A stretch of 64,000 nt of DNA from CAZATK01 sp964488085 (GCA_964488085.1 CAZATK010000001.1:29148-93147); one strand, 5' to 3'; positions 23,361 to 32,685 are shown, counted from the stretch's first letter. The notes: generated by a model not told the origin, from the letters alone. Translations and numbers: made by a program.

Positions 23361-24431
23361 ATGAAAATATTGCATCTGATTACAGGCTTGACGATAGGGG
23401 GTACAGAACTTTTTCTTGTAAGAAATTTACCTAGATTAAAAAACTATGAACACATCGTTGTATCGCTCACTGATAAAAAAACATTGGGAATAGAATTGGA
23501 AAAAAATAATATTAGAGTTTATGAATTACATTCAGGCAAATGGTTTAGTCCAATTTCTATAATAAGATTTAAAAAAATTATTTTTACAGAAAAACCGGAT
23601 GTTTTAATAACTTATTTAATTCACGCGGCAATTTTTGGCAGAATTTTTGGAAAAATGTTTGGCATCCCCAAAATTATCTGCATGATAAGATCGCAATTAA
23701 GAAAAAAGAGACATGTAATATATTTTTGGATTGAAAGAGTCACTCAAAGTTTAGTGGATTATTTTGTAAGCAACTCTATATCGCTAAAAAACTTTTACAA
23801 AGAAAAATTGGGGATTTCTGAAAAAAAAATAAGGGTTATTTATTCTCCAATAGATGCGGATAATAACTCCCCTCCGACTCAATTTAATAAAGAAGATTGT
23901 TTTATTATAGGCACAGTAGGAAGACTGGCCAAAGAAAAAAGACAGCAAGATATTATTCAGGCCATTAAACTTTTAAAGGATGACGGGTACAAGGTTAAGC
24001 TCATTATTATTGGCGATGGTCCGGAAAAAAAATATTTGCAAAAACTAATTAAAAAATTAGGAGTGGGCAATGAGGTTAAATTGGCAGGGGAGCAAAATAA
24101 TATTTATTCCTGGATTAAAATATTTGATATTTTTGTTTTAGCAAGCGATTACGAAGGTATGTCTAACGCTCTTTTAGAGGCAATGTCTGTAGGACTCCCT
24201 GTTATTGTTACAGAAATTCCAGAGAATAAGGAGGTTGTTATAAACAATGAGACTGGGCTTCTCGTCCCCATTCATCAACCAGAAATCATTGCTGAAAAAA
24301 TAAAAATCGTCACGAAAGACTTTGATTTAAGAGATAAATTGCGCAAAAATTCCAAAAACTTTATTGCTGATAATTTTTCTTTAGCAAGTTTTCTTGAAAA
24401 AATTTCTCAAATAATAGAATTAAATAATTAA
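23361..24431 (+). CDS. Glycosyltransferase, GT4 family
   Basis: This is a retaining GT-B glycosyltransferase. The 356-aa product opens MKILHLITGLTIGGTELFLV, with the glycine-rich acceptor-side loop. It has the donor-domain start IIGTVGRLAKEKRQQDIIQA near residue 185 and the catalytic EX7E region DYEGMSNALLEAMSVGLPVIVTE near residue 275. It ends the plus-strand operon. Its last 71 bp overlap the tail of the convergent RfbH-like gene, an unusual tail-to-tail arrangement. Donor and acceptor are not known. Confidence 0.9.
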   Translation: MKILHLITGLTIGGTELFLVRNLPRLKNYEHIVVSLTDKKTLGIELEKNNIRVYELHSGKWFSPISIIRFKKIIFTEKPDVLITYLIHAAIFGRIFGKMFGIPKIICMIRSQLRKKRHVIYFWIERVTQSLVDYFVSNSISLKNFYKEKLGISEKKIRVIYSPIDADNNSPPTQFNKEDCFIIGTVGRLAKEKRQQDIIQAIKLLKDDGYKVKLIIIGDGPEKKYLQKLIKKLGVGNEVKLAGEQNNIYSWIKIFDIFVLASDYEGMSNALLEAMSVGLPVIVTEIPENKEVVINNETGLLVPIHQPEIIAEKIKIVTKDFDLRDKLRKNSKNFIADNFSLASFLEKISQIIELNN

Positions 24432-25575
24432 CATGTTCCTTGGCCATGCCATGATGGCATCCCACAAGAAATCCTCTTTCCATAATAAAATCAGCTACTG
24501 GATGATTTTTTTGATTAGTCTTATGATTAATGTTTTTAAAGCCGGGTTGTTTTAAAATATTACCCGTAAACACCGGACGTGTCTGAACATTATTTTTTTC
24601 CAAAAAAGTTACTAAATCCAACCTAGAAAAAGGGGCGTCATTCTTTATAGTTAAGGGGAAAGCTAACCAGTTGGTGACGACCTTACCGTTTTGTTTTGGC
24701 AATTCAAACCAATTTTTATGCTTCTCAAAAAAATTATAAAGACGGATAAAATTTTTACGACGGATATTAGAAAACCTTTTTAATTTTTTCAATTGTTCCA
24801 GAGCAAAAGCGGAACTAATTTCTAAGGGCAGAAAATTATAGCCGATTTTATTAAAAATAAATTTTGAATCATATACAAAATTATCTATTTTATAATTAAA
24901 TCTTTTTTCAATATCCTCTGATTCATCCATTATGGAAGACATCCTGCCCCACCCCCTTAGAACTTTAAGATCGGTAGCCCATTCTGGATTATTGACACAA
25001 ATCATGCCACCGCCTCCCGCGCCACTAATGATATGCGATCCATAAAAACTGGTGGTGGAGATATCAGAATAATATCCCGTGGGCTTTCCTCTAAAAGTAG
25101 CGCCCAAAGTATCACAAGAATCTTCAATAAAAATTAATTTATATTTATCCGCTATTTTTCTTAATCTTTGCATATCAGGCACATTACCCAATAATAAAGG
25201 TATAAATAAGGCCTTGGTTTTTTTCGTTATACGCTCTTCAATAGAATCAACATTAATAATATAAGTTCCCGGTTCTACATCAACAAAAACAGGAACTAGC
25301 CCTTTTTGAATGAGGGGGGCAATAGTAGTGCTAAAAGTCAAAATCGGCGTAATAACTTCTGAACCTTCAGGTAATTGCAAAATTTCTAAGGCCAATAAAT
25401 TAGCAGAAGAACCAGAATTAACCATTACTCCAAATTTTTTATTAAATAAAGCCGCAATTTTCTTTTCAAATAATTTAGTTTTCTCGCCCATCAAAGATTT
25501 ACGATCTTTTAAGGTCTTGGAAACCGCATTTATTTCTTTATCGTCATAAATAAAACCCGCATAACTTACTCTCAT
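24361..25575 (-). CDS. RfbH-like 3-dehydrase of a CDP-4-keto-6-deoxysugar (DegT fold, catalytic His)
   Basis: This aspartate-aminotransferase-fold enzyme is 404 aa from the ATG at 25575 (MRVSYAGFIYDDKEINAV), chosen over a longer frame that overlaps the GNAT gene. The position of the PLP lysine in ordinary DegT enzymes is occupied by histidine (SFYGSHIISGAGGGG, about residue 187). This is the hallmark of the 3-deoxygenating RfbH/ColD enzymes. RfbH also has a cysteine cluster for a 2Fe-2S centre after the WGR motif. Here WGRMSSIMDESEDIEKRF has no cysteine, so the mechanism may be ColD-like. The nearby RfbF and RfbG-like genes support a CDP-3,6-dideoxysugar. Confidence 0.8.
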   Translation of the reverse strand: MRVSYAGFIYDDKEINAVSKTLKDRKSLMGEKTKLFEKKIAALFNKKFGVMVNSGSSANLLALEILQLPEGSEVITPILTFSTTIAPLIQKGLVPVFVDVEPGTYIINVDSIEERITKKTKALFIPLLLGNVPDMQRLRKIADKYKLIFIEDSCDTLGATFRGKPTGYYSDISTTSFYGSHIISGAGGGGMICVNNPEWATDLKVLRGWGRMSSIMDESEDIEKRFNYKIDNFVYDSKFIFNKIGYNFLPLEISSAFALEQLKKLKRFSNIRRKNFIRLYNFFEKHKNWFELPKQNGKVVTNWLAFPLTIKNDAPFSRLDLVTFLEKNNVQTRPVFTGNILKQPGFKNINHKTNQKNHPVADFIMERGFLVGCHHGMAKEHVNYLILLFEKFFQENLLKKNYQQ

Positions 25576-26228
25576 AAATTTGGGGCGTCTAGTCGCATTT
25601 GGAGAAAATAACGCTCGGCTTTTTTTAAAGTCAAATCTTCTTCCCACTGCACCATATTAAGTTTTTCTTCACGGCGCAAAGGAATTAGTTTATGTTCTTT
25701 AAAACCGCAACGCTCGTATAATTTTATCGCCTTTTTATTATCAGCTAAAACTTTTAAATAAAGAATTTTGACTCCCAGCTCATTAAAAGACCAATTGTCT
25801 AGGGATTCTACCGCCAATGTCATCGCTCCCGGAAATAAACTATCACGACCTCTCACAATATTATCAATTTCACAAGACCTCTCCTCCCAATTAAAACGAT
25901 AAAGACCGACATGCCCAATGGGCACATTGTCACGCACGTTAACTTCCTTTACAAAAAATAAAATTCTGTCAAAAAGTTTAATAACTTGATTTTCTAACCA
26001 CACTTGCGTCCCCTCAAAAGTAACTTTAAATTGTGATGGGAAATAAGGTTGAACTTTTTCACGCCATTCCGCTAAAGTCCTAATTACTTCAGGATTAAAA
26101 ACATCAGAAGCTGTTATAGGATCTAATATTATTGTCTGTGGTTTATCAGTGACCGAACACAATCCATACTTTAACTTCGCTAATTTCTGAATAACATCAT
26201 GACGAAAATTTTGAGAGCCTTGGTCCAT
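25572..26228 (-). CDS. GNAT-family acetyltransferase of the glycan locus
   Basis: The 218-aa product has a GNAT domain in its middle and C-terminal parts. The core is NVPIGHVGLYRFNWEERSCEI, then GAMTLAVESLDNWSFNELGV (where the acetyl-CoA loop lies) and LADNKKAIKLYERCGFKEH, the typical GNAT ending. The N-terminal 85 residues are less conserved. It lies 2 bp after a DegT aminotransferase and overlaps the RfbH-like gene by 4 bp (ATGA). In such a pair the GNAT enzyme commonly acylates the amino group installed by the aminotransferase; this is inference. Confidence 0.82.
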   Translation of the reverse strand: MDQGSQNFRHDVIQKLAKLKYGLCSVTDKPQTIILDPITASDVFNPEVIRTLAEWREKVQPYFPSQFKVTFEGTQVWLENQVIKLFDRILFFVKEVNVRDNVPIGHVGLYRFNWEERSCEIDNIVRGRDSLFPGAMTLAVESLDNWSFNELGVKILYLKVLADNKKAIKLYERCGFKEHKLIPLRREEKLNMVQWEEDLTLKKAERYFLQMRLDAPNL

Positions 26229-26230
26229 TT

Positions 26231-27397
26231 TTAACTTGCCTTTCTTGTTAATAATTTCTTAATATTTCTAGCCACATAGTCCACTTGCTCCTCAGTTAAC
26301 ATTACACCGCTTGGCAAATTGATGCCATTTAAACTGATACGATAGGCATTGGGATTATTAACCTTAATCTTTCCAGCATACATTGGTAACATACTAATAG
26401 GATAAAAAAATTGACGAGTGTCAATATTGCGCTCCTTCAGAGCTCTGCGCAGTTCATCGCGCTGAAGCGGAGATTTCTTTCCCAAAACAATAGAGGTCAT
26501 CCAATAATTAACTCTGGAGTTTTTATGTTCATAATTCATCGTGATTAAGTTGCGCGGAAGATCGTTTAATCTTTGCCAATACCATTGAAAAATTTGCCGT
26601 TTCTTAGCTACTAGTTTTTCAATCCTTTCCACTTGCGCTAAACCAAGAGCGGCCTGTAGATTAGAAAGCTCATACATATAACCAATCTCATTGTGCCAAA
26701 ATTGTTTTTTAGAGTCCTTGCCGTGGTCATAAAGACTACGAGCGCGCTCATCCCATTCTTGAGAATTAGTCACTAAAGCGCCCCCCTCGCCCATAACCGC
26801 AATTTTAGCGCCTTGAAAACTAAATGTTCCGATATGTCCCCAAGCTCCAGCTTTTTTATTTTTATAAATAGTGCCCAAGGCCGGACAAGAATCCTCAACG
26901 ACAAGAAGATTATGTTTTTTGGCTATATCCATAATTTCCTCCATTCGCGGAGCAGAACCGTACATCCAAACAGGCATAATGGCTTTTGTTTTTGGCGTAA
27001 TAGCCCTCTTAATAGCATCAGGATCAATGCACCAGTTTATAGGATCAATATCAACAAAAACGGGCTTAGCGCCAGTATATTCAACCACATTAGAACAAGC
27101 CACGTAAGTCATGTCAGGAACAATCACCTCATCGCCTGGACCAACATTAAACAACTCTAAAGCTAAATGCAGAGCATGCGTGCCCTTGGTCAAGCCGAGA
27201 CAATGTTTGGTACCCACGTAATCCGCTAATGTTTTTTCAAACTTAACCACATAATCATCTAGATGAAAATTCCAACCATTTAAAACAGCATCTTCAACAT
27301 AAGCTCTTTCTCGTTCAGTAATAGAAGGACCAGCAGTTAAAATAAGCTTGTCAGACTTATCTATCAATTTTACTTTTTTTAACCCTCTTTTTTTCAT
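26231..27397 (-). CDS. DegT/DnrJ/EryC1 sugar aminotransferase
   Basis: This PLP-dependent enzyme transfers an amino group to a keto-sugar nucleotide. The 388-aa product resembles GDP-perosamine synthase-type enzymes, with TKGTHALHLALELFNVGPGDEVIVP for PLP phosphate binding, DSCPALG near residue 180 and the Schiff-base lysine in TFSFQGAKIAVMGEGGAL near residue 205. Unlike the RfbH-like neighbour it keeps this lysine, so it is a true aminotransferase. The following GNAT gene suggests an N-acylated amino sugar. The keto-sugar substrate is not known. Confidence 0.88.
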   Translation of the reverse strand: MKKRGLKKVKLIDKSDKLILTAGPSITERERAYVEDAVLNGWNFHLDDYVVKFEKTLADYVGTKHCLGLTKGTHALHLALELFNVGPGDEVIVPDMTYVACSNVVEYTGAKPVFVDIDPINWCIDPDAIKRAITPKTKAIMPVWMYGSAPRMEEIMDIAKKHNLLVVEDSCPALGTIYKNKKAGAWGHIGTFSFQGAKIAVMGEGGALVTNSQEWDERARSLYDHGKDSKKQFWHNEIGYMYELSNLQAALGLAQVERIEKLVAKKRQIFQWYWQRLNDLPRNLITMNYEHKNSRVNYWMTSIVLGKKSPLQRDELRRALKERNIDTRQFFYPISMLPMYAGKIKVNNPNAYRISLNGINLPSGVMLTEEQVDYVARNIKKLLTRKAS

Positions 27398-27474
27398 TAT
27401 TTTACTAAAAGATTATCTAACAAGATAATGAAAAATCAATTAAATAGCAAATATCATGGTTACGAGATTATGGC

Positions 27475-27506
27475 CAAAAAAACAAAAAGGGGGATTGCCC
27501 CCCCCA
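27475..27506 (-). terminator. Terminator after the Nudix gene
   Basis: On the minus strand a GGGGG/CCCCC hairpin with a short CAAT loop is followed by TTTTTGTTTTTTT. It lies just beyond the stop of the gene at 27512-28063. The rest of the 114-bp gap up to the aminotransferase holds no recognised feature. Confidence 0.8.
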
Positions 27507-27511
27507 CAACG

Positions 27512-28063
27512 TCAATAAGAATACCACCCTAACAATCCATTAATAACTAGCACAAATCTTTTATGAACATCTAACATATCTTTGGGACATCGCTCAAACC
27601 ATTGACCGGCCTGAGGTTCACCGTGGATTCTACAAAGCACAAGAACCGAGATACCGTGAAATCTTGGCGAATCAACCATGTTAAAAATACCTATTTCACG
27701 CTCAAACTCAACCGACGCCTTAATTTCCCTATCGGCACACCTTTGAACGGTGTCTTGCCAGTCTTCTCCAGGACCAACATATGTTCCCGGGGCGTGCCAA
27801 CCAGTACCGTGAAAACCGTCGTCCTCCCGCCAAGCTAACAAAACTTGTCTGTCTTTAACAATTACTAACTCTAATGCTACCGGCACTATTTTGCTCATAA
27901 CAGGAACAAAGGCCGGACCCCATTTGCCTTTATGGAAAGGCGGAAGCTTGTCAGCTACCTTAGCCATTAACTTTAATCCTGCCTCATTCAGACAACCATT
28001 GTCTCCAACAAAGGGCATTACATCAAAATTATCAACAGTGTCCGGCGTAAGAACAGTTGTCAC
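27512..28063 (-). CDS. Nudix hydrolase (GDP-mannose hydrolase-like variant box)
   Basis: The 183-aa product starts at the GTG at 28063, which sits 5 nt after a perfect AGGAGG. An upstream GTG at 28069 overlaps that Shine-Dalgarno and is unlikely. The Nudix region is PGTYVGPGEDWQDTVQRC followed by ADREIKASVEF. Seven residues after the GE comes RC rather than RE, with an acidic pair further on, like the altered box of GDP-mannose mannosyl hydrolases. It may clear or recycle a nucleotide sugar. It has its own terminator and the strongest ribosome binding site in the region. Confidence 0.75.
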   Translation of the reverse strand: MTTVLTPDTVDNFDVMPFVGDNGCLNEAGLKLMAKVADKLPPFHKGKWGPAFVPVMSKIVPVALELVIVKDRQVLLAWREDDGFHGTGWHAPGTYVGPGEDWQDTVQRCADREIKASVEFEREIGIFNMVDSPRFHGISVLVLCRIHGEPQAGQWFERCPKDMLDVHKRFVLVINGLLGWYSY

Positions 28064-28122
28064 AAACACCTCCTTTTTGGTTACAATACCAAATGAACTT
28101 CCAATAATATAAATTAAAAAAC

Positions 28123-29067
28123 TTAATTAATCAACCCCCCTTCTTTACCCACAATTTCTCTAATAATGTACCTTGGTCTATGTTTAATTTCTACAAAAAT
28201 TTTGGCTAAATATTCACCAATAATAGATATTCCTAATAACTGAACGCTACCCAAAAATAAAGTCAAAATAACAATAGTGGGTATGCCTCGGGGAGCGCCC
28301 GGAATTATAAAATAAAGTATTAAATTAATAATTATTCCCAAAAAAGATAATATCATCACAATAAAAGTTAACTTTGAAACCCACTCCAATGGTTTAAATG
28401 AAAAATTGATAATAATAGTTTTTGCCCACCACAAAGCCACTCGAAAACTTGTATTAGATTCTCCCGCCTGACGCTTATCTCTTACAAAATCAACGCCTAT
28501 TTGCTTGAAACCGACAAACGCTCTTACTCCACGCAAGAAAAAGTCTCGTTCATCAAATTGTATAACTTCATTAATAACTCTTCTGTCTAACAAGCTAAAA
28601 TCACCGGCGTTTAAGGGAATATCAATATAAGCCATTTTTTTCAAAAACCAGTAAAATAATGTTGATAAGAGATTGCGCCAATAATTTTCTTTCATTCCCC
28701 TTCTAACTCCATAAACAACTTGATAACCAATTCGCCATTTATCTATAAATTGAGGAATAATTTCTGGCGGATCTTCCATGTCACCGGCTAATAAAATCGC
28801 GACATCGCCGGAACAATTTTTAAGTCCTGCCAGATAACTTGGTTGAGGAGAGCCAAAATTACGACTCATTAATAAAGCCTTTACTCTTAAATCTTGTTGG
28901 CAAAGTTGTCTGTAATTTTTTTCCGAATTATCCGCAGAAGCATTGTCAACATAAATAATCTCCAATTCATACTCTAAATTTTTAAAGATCTCAATAAGTC
29001 GTTTGTGCATTAACAAAATATTTTCTCCCTCGTTATAACAAGCAATAATAATAGAAACCTTGCTCAT
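28123..29067 (-). CDS. Polyprenyl-phosphate glycosyltransferase (GT2, GtrB/ArnC-like)
   Basis: This enzyme transfers a sugar from a nucleotide donor to undecaprenyl phosphate. The 314-aa product has an N-terminal GT-A domain (SIIIACYNEGENI, acid motif DVAILLAGDMEDPPE near residue 95) and two C-terminal membrane helices (about 230-255 and 265-290), the usual layout of GtrB, ArnC and YfdH. Its start overlaps the dehydratase gene by 4 bp. It is a good candidate to load the unusual CDP-derived sugar of this cluster onto the lipid carrier, but this is inference. Confidence 0.9.
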   Translation of the reverse strand: MSKVSIIIACYNEGENILLMHKRLIEIFKNLEYELEIIYVDNASADNSEKNYRQLCQQDLRVKALLMSRNFGSPQPSYLAGLKNCSGDVAILLAGDMEDPPEIIPQFIDKWRIGYQVVYGVRRGMKENYWRNLLSTLFYWFLKKMAYIDIPLNAGDFSLLDRRVINEVIQFDERDFFLRGVRAFVGFKQIGVDFVRDKRQAGESNTSFRVALWWAKTIIINFSFKPLEWVSKLTFIVMILSFLGIIINLILYFIIPGAPRGIPTIVILTLFLGSVQLLGISIIGEYLAKIFVEIKHRPRYIIREIVGKEGGLIN

Positions 29068-30038
29068 ATTAAAAATTCTTTATACCAGCCAATAGTTTTA
29101 TTTAGGGCCTCCTCTAAAGAAAATTGCGACTTCCAGCCTAATATTTTTTTTGCTTTTTGGGCTGATAAATACTGGTGAGGAATTTCATTCTTCGCTTCAT
29201 TCGTAATCTTGGGATGAAGTTTACTGTTCATTAACTTGGTAATAATTTTTACTAAATCAATAACGGTTGTTTGCATTTCATTGCTAAAATTAAACGCATG
29301 ACCATGAATTTTCTTATCCTCCATTTTTTCTGCCAATCTCATATAAGCCATAACCGCATCTTCAACATAAAAATAATCGCGAATAAATTTACCATTGCTA
29401 CGAATAATCGGCGACTCATTCATTAACAGCGACTTGATTGTCCCGGGAATAATCCGACTAAAATTTAAATCGCCTCCGCCAAAAAGATTGCCACAACGAG
29501 TAATTGCTACCGGCAATTTATAGGTTTCATAATAAGAACGCGCAATTAAATCAGCCGCGCTTTTAGAAACATCATAAGGAAACCGACCTTCCAAAGAAGC
29601 GTCTTCATCATAAGGTAATTTCTCATGAATTCCGTATGCTTTATCTGAAGATGCCACTATAACTCTTTTAATCAAAGGCGAATGACGGCAGGCCTCTAAA
29701 ACATGCCAAGTTCCACGAATGTTGGACTCAAAAGTAGATAAAGGATTTCTATTGGCAACAGTTACTATAGTTTGAGCGCCGACATGAAAAACTGTATCAA
29801 TTTCGTATTCACCCAAAGATCTCTCCAATAAAAAATAATTATTTAAGTCCCCATGAACGGCAACAACTTTATTGAAATAGCCGTTCTTCAATAAATTAGA
29901 ATGCGGAACATTATCACGCGCCAAACAAACCACATGAGCGCCCGCTTCAACTAAATGCTTTACCAACCAAGAACCCAAAAGACCGGTAGCTCCCGTTACA
30001 AATACGTTTTTATTTTTCCAAAAACCTAATTTAACCAT
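29064..30038 (-). CDS. NAD-dependent sugar dehydratase, CDP-glucose 4,6-dehydratase-like
   Basis: This short-chain dehydrogenase/reductase of 324 aa starts at the ATG at 30038 (MVKLGFWKNKNVFVTGATGL), the usual RfbG-like opening with W-x-NK before the glycine motif GATGLLGSWLVKHL. Catalytic residues are Ser in VIVASSDKAYG and Tyr-x-x-x-Lys in YDVSKSAADLIARSY. CDP-glucose dehydratases usually carry LTxDKxY-like text, as here SSDKAYG. Together with the RfbF gene in the same cluster this indicates formation of CDP-4-keto-6-deoxyglucose. The start overlaps the upstream gene by 8 bp. Confidence 0.82.
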   Translation of the reverse strand: MVKLGFWKNKNVFVTGATGLLGSWLVKHLVEAGAHVVCLARDNVPHSNLLKNGYFNKVVAVHGDLNNYFLLERSLGEYEIDTVFHVGAQTIVTVANRNPLSTFESNIRGTWHVLEACRHSPLIKRVIVASSDKAYGIHEKLPYDEDASLEGRFPYDVSKSAADLIARSYYETYKLPVAITRCGNLFGGGDLNFSRIIPGTIKSLLMNESPIIRSNGKFIRDYFYVEDAVMAYMRLAEKMEDKKIHGHAFNFSNEMQTTVIDLVKIITKLMNSKLHPKITNEAKNEIPHQYLSAQKAKKILGWKSQFSLEEALNKTIGWYKEFLI

Positions 30039-31815
30039 CTTTTTCTTGATTAGCAATCATATTAGTGGCAACTTCTTCCGAGGGCAAAAATGGATACATA
30101 TTTTCCAGAGGATTGCCGAACTGGGTTTTGGGATGAAGGTGTTGATCAGGATTAATCTTCACAACGCAAACAACAGGCCCTGATCTCAATAAAACATCTT
30201 TAATTTTTTGCTTTAAATTATTATGATTATTAATTTCCACAGATGGCAAGTCATAAGCCTTGGCCACTTTAATAAAATTAGGACAACTATATCCAGATTT
30301 TTTATCAACGCCATAATGGCGTCCTTCAAATACTTCTTTTTGAAAACCGATAATAATAGCGTAACTATTACTGTTTAGCAAAAACACTTTAACCGGAATT
30401 TTGTAATGAACCATAGTTTGCAATTCCTGAATATTTATCTGCATACCGCCGTCACCAATAATACAAACTACTGGTTTTTTATTTCCTGCCGCAATAGCTG
30501 CGCCCAATGAAGCGGCAAAAGAATATCCCATTGGCGAATTTCCCATCGCAGAAAATACAAACTGATCTTTTTTTGTGACAAAGCCCTGCATCATCCAAGT
30601 TAAGTTGCCACCGCAATCTGGAATTAAAATACAATTATCGGGCGCAACTTTAGATAGGGCCTCCATAAAAACATAAGCATTGACATTGTTTTTTTGTTTT
30701 TGATATTCTGGCAAACAAATTGGATAGTGTTTTTTCCATTCTTTAATTCTTGCTATCCAATTATTTATTGCGACTGTGTTATTTCTTAATTTAACCTTGG
30801 CTTTATTCCAAGCCGAAAAAAAATCCCGCAAATCAGCATTAATAGGCAAATCAATGTTCATGCCACGACCCTTATTTAATTCATAAGGATCGATGTCTAT
30901 GACAATTTTTTTAGCGTAACGGGCAAAGTCGCTTCTCTTACCACCAGTTTGACGAGTATCTAATCTTGAACCTAACGCAATCAATAAATCACAGTTTTGA
31001 ACCGCAAAATTAGCCGCTCTATGTCCGTAAACTCCAAAATTTCCTACATAAAAAAGATTATCGTGAGAAACAATACTAAAACCACTCCACGATGTGACTA
31101 CTGGAATTCCTAATTGGTCAATTAATTTTCTGGCTTCTTCAATTAAATTAGCGTAACGCAATCCGCCACCAACAAGAATCAACGGTCGTTTCGATTGATT
31201 CAACAAACTAACAATAGATGAGATAGGAATATTACGCGTATTTTTTTTAATTTTCTTTGGCGCAAAGCCAATTAATTTCTTAGGATCAATCTCGGCTTTT
31301 TGAACATCCATAGGAATATCCAACCAAACTGGCCCCGGCCTACCCTCAAATGCATAATAAAGCGCTTTATCTAAATGATATTTAATTTCTTCGGGTTTAG
31401 TTATTAAAACAGCGTATTTAGTAATCCCCTTAACCATACTGATAATATCCGTCTCTTGAAAACCAACTTGTCTTACTTTAGAACAATTAGGTAATTGAAT
31501 TGATTCCCAACTGTTAACTTGTCCAGAAATATTAATAACGGGAATAGAATCAAACCAAGCACAACAAGTACCCGTAATCAAATTAGTCGCTCCGGGGCCA
31601 CTAGTTACCATCGTTACGCCAATATTCTTTGTAACACGAGCGTAGGCCTCGGCCGCCATAGCTGCCGCTTGTTCGTGCTGAAAACATATAAATTTTATAT
31701 CACCTTTTCGTCCAATGGCGTCCACCATAAAAGCACAAGCACCGCCAATAATTCCAAAAACATGATCTATGTTTTTCTCTGCTAAGTAATAAGCGATATA
31801 ATCACAGACTTTCAT
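30031..31815 (-). CDS. Thiamine diphosphate-dependent enzyme (acetolactate synthase-like, YerE-type candidate)
   Basis: The 594-aa protein has the three domains of the acetohydroxyacid synthase family. The catalytic Glu is in FQHEQAAAMAAEAYAR near residue 50, followed by TSGPGATNLITG. The TPP/Mg motif is GDGGMQINIQELQTMVHYKI and on to LNSNSYAI near residues 450-490. The gene lies inside a CDP-deoxysugar cluster with no ilv genes. YerE, which adds a two-carbon unit from pyruvate to a CDP-3,6-dideoxy-4-ketosugar to make yersiniose, is an enzyme of this family. That role fits the context but is inferred. A generic acetolactate synthase is the alternative. Confidence 0.82.
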   Translation of the reverse strand: MKVCDYIAYYLAEKNIDHVFGIIGGACAFMVDAIGRKGDIKFICFQHEQAAAMAAEAYARVTKNIGVTMVTSGPGATNLITGTCCAWFDSIPVINISGQVNSWESIQLPNCSKVRQVGFQETDIISMVKGITKYAVLITKPEEIKYHLDKALYYAFEGRPGPVWLDIPMDVQKAEIDPKKLIGFAPKKIKKNTRNIPISSIVSLLNQSKRPLILVGGGLRYANLIEEARKLIDQLGIPVVTSWSGFSIVSHDNLFYVGNFGVYGHRAANFAVQNCDLLIALGSRLDTRQTGGKRSDFARYAKKIVIDIDPYELNKGRGMNIDLPINADLRDFFSAWNKAKVKLRNNTVAINNWIARIKEWKKHYPICLPEYQKQKNNVNAYVFMEALSKVAPDNCILIPDCGGNLTWMMQGFVTKKDQFVFSAMGNSPMGYSFAASLGAAIAAGNKKPVVCIIGDGGMQINIQELQTMVHYKIPVKVFLLNSNSYAIIIGFQKEVFEGRHYGVDKKSGYSCPNFIKVAKAYDLPSVEINNHNNLKQKIKDVLLRSGPVVCVVKINPDQHLHPKTQFGNPLENMYPFLPSEEVATNMIANQEKDG

Positions 31816-31862
31816 AAATTCAACCGAATAGATAGCAAAAAATCGCTATTTTGTCAAAACTC

Positions 31863-32648
31863 TTATTTCAATTTACTGACTGTATACTTAGGCGCTCCAT
31901 ATACAAATTCGGATGAAGAAAGACGAAAGAATCTGCCAATTGCAGTAAAGCGCATCAGCGACATCTTGGATTGCACGGTTCGATGAAGAGTATTCATAGA
32001 CATCAGCACAACATCGCCGGCTTCTGCTTCAACGCAATACTTATCAAACCCCTCAATGTATTTATCCGCGATGCTAATATATTCGGAAGTGTTTTGTTTA
32101 TTACCGCTAGTAACCGAAACATCAAGAACACGATTATGGTGGCTTCCAATACAAAGCTCAAGGGTACCCCTTTTTTTATCAACATGATGGAGCGGAGCCC
32201 AAACAGCGATCCCGTCCGATGCGTCTGCTGACGCTTTTTCGGTTACCATAAAATCTTGGTGCCAACCAAGCGCATTGGGATTATTACCCGGAATATCAAT
32301 ACGGAGGCATCGAAAAAAATTAGAGAGGTCGTGCTCGGATGTTTTTAGGAGTTTCGTAATTTTATTCACTATCGAAGGATGATAAATAAAGCGGGCAAGC
32401 GAAAGTGAAGATTGCATCGTATCATATATTGCTCCTGTAATATCAGGACGCCTTTTTTTTAAAGCGCAAAACTTTTTGGCAAAACTAGAACTATTAAACT
32501 GCTTATTGCCGATCAAAGAAAATTCGGGGGCAAGCTTATTGCATAGCGTCAGAAAAGTGGAACGAATCATTTCAATAGTTGAATAAGGCATAGCGCGTCG
32601 GAGAACAACAAATCCTTGACGCTGAAAAGTATCTATATAATTTTTCAT
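31863..32648 (-). CDS. Phytanoyl-CoA dioxygenase (PhyH) family oxygenase
   Basis: This is an Fe(II)/2-oxoglutarate-type oxygenase of 261 aa. The start at 32648 (MKNYIDTFQRQGFVVLRRAM) is preceded by GGAG at a good distance, and the longer open frame upstream overlaps rfbF. The iron ligands fit HxD in LGWHQDFMVTEKASAD near residue 152 and a distal His in MNTLHRTVQSKM near 230. In a glycan cluster it may hydroxylate a sugar or lipid intermediate. The substrate is unknown. It lies between the RfbF and TPP enzyme genes. Confidence 0.85.
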   Translation of the reverse strand: MKNYIDTFQRQGFVVLRRAMPYSTIEMIRSTFLTLCNKLAPEFSLIGNKQFNSSSFAKKFCALKKRRPDITGAIYDTMQSSLSLARFIYHPSIVNKITKLLKTSEHDLSNFFRCLRIDIPGNNPNALGWHQDFMVTEKASADASDGIAVWAPLHHVDKKRGTLELCIGSHHNRVLDVSVTSGNKQNTSEYISIADKYIEGFDKYCVEAEAGDVVLMSMNTLHRTVQSKMSLMRFTAIGRFFRLSSSEFVYGAPKYTVSKLK

Positions 32649-32685
32649 GATAATCTCCAAATTTTGTCCTAGAAAGAGTGCGGAG

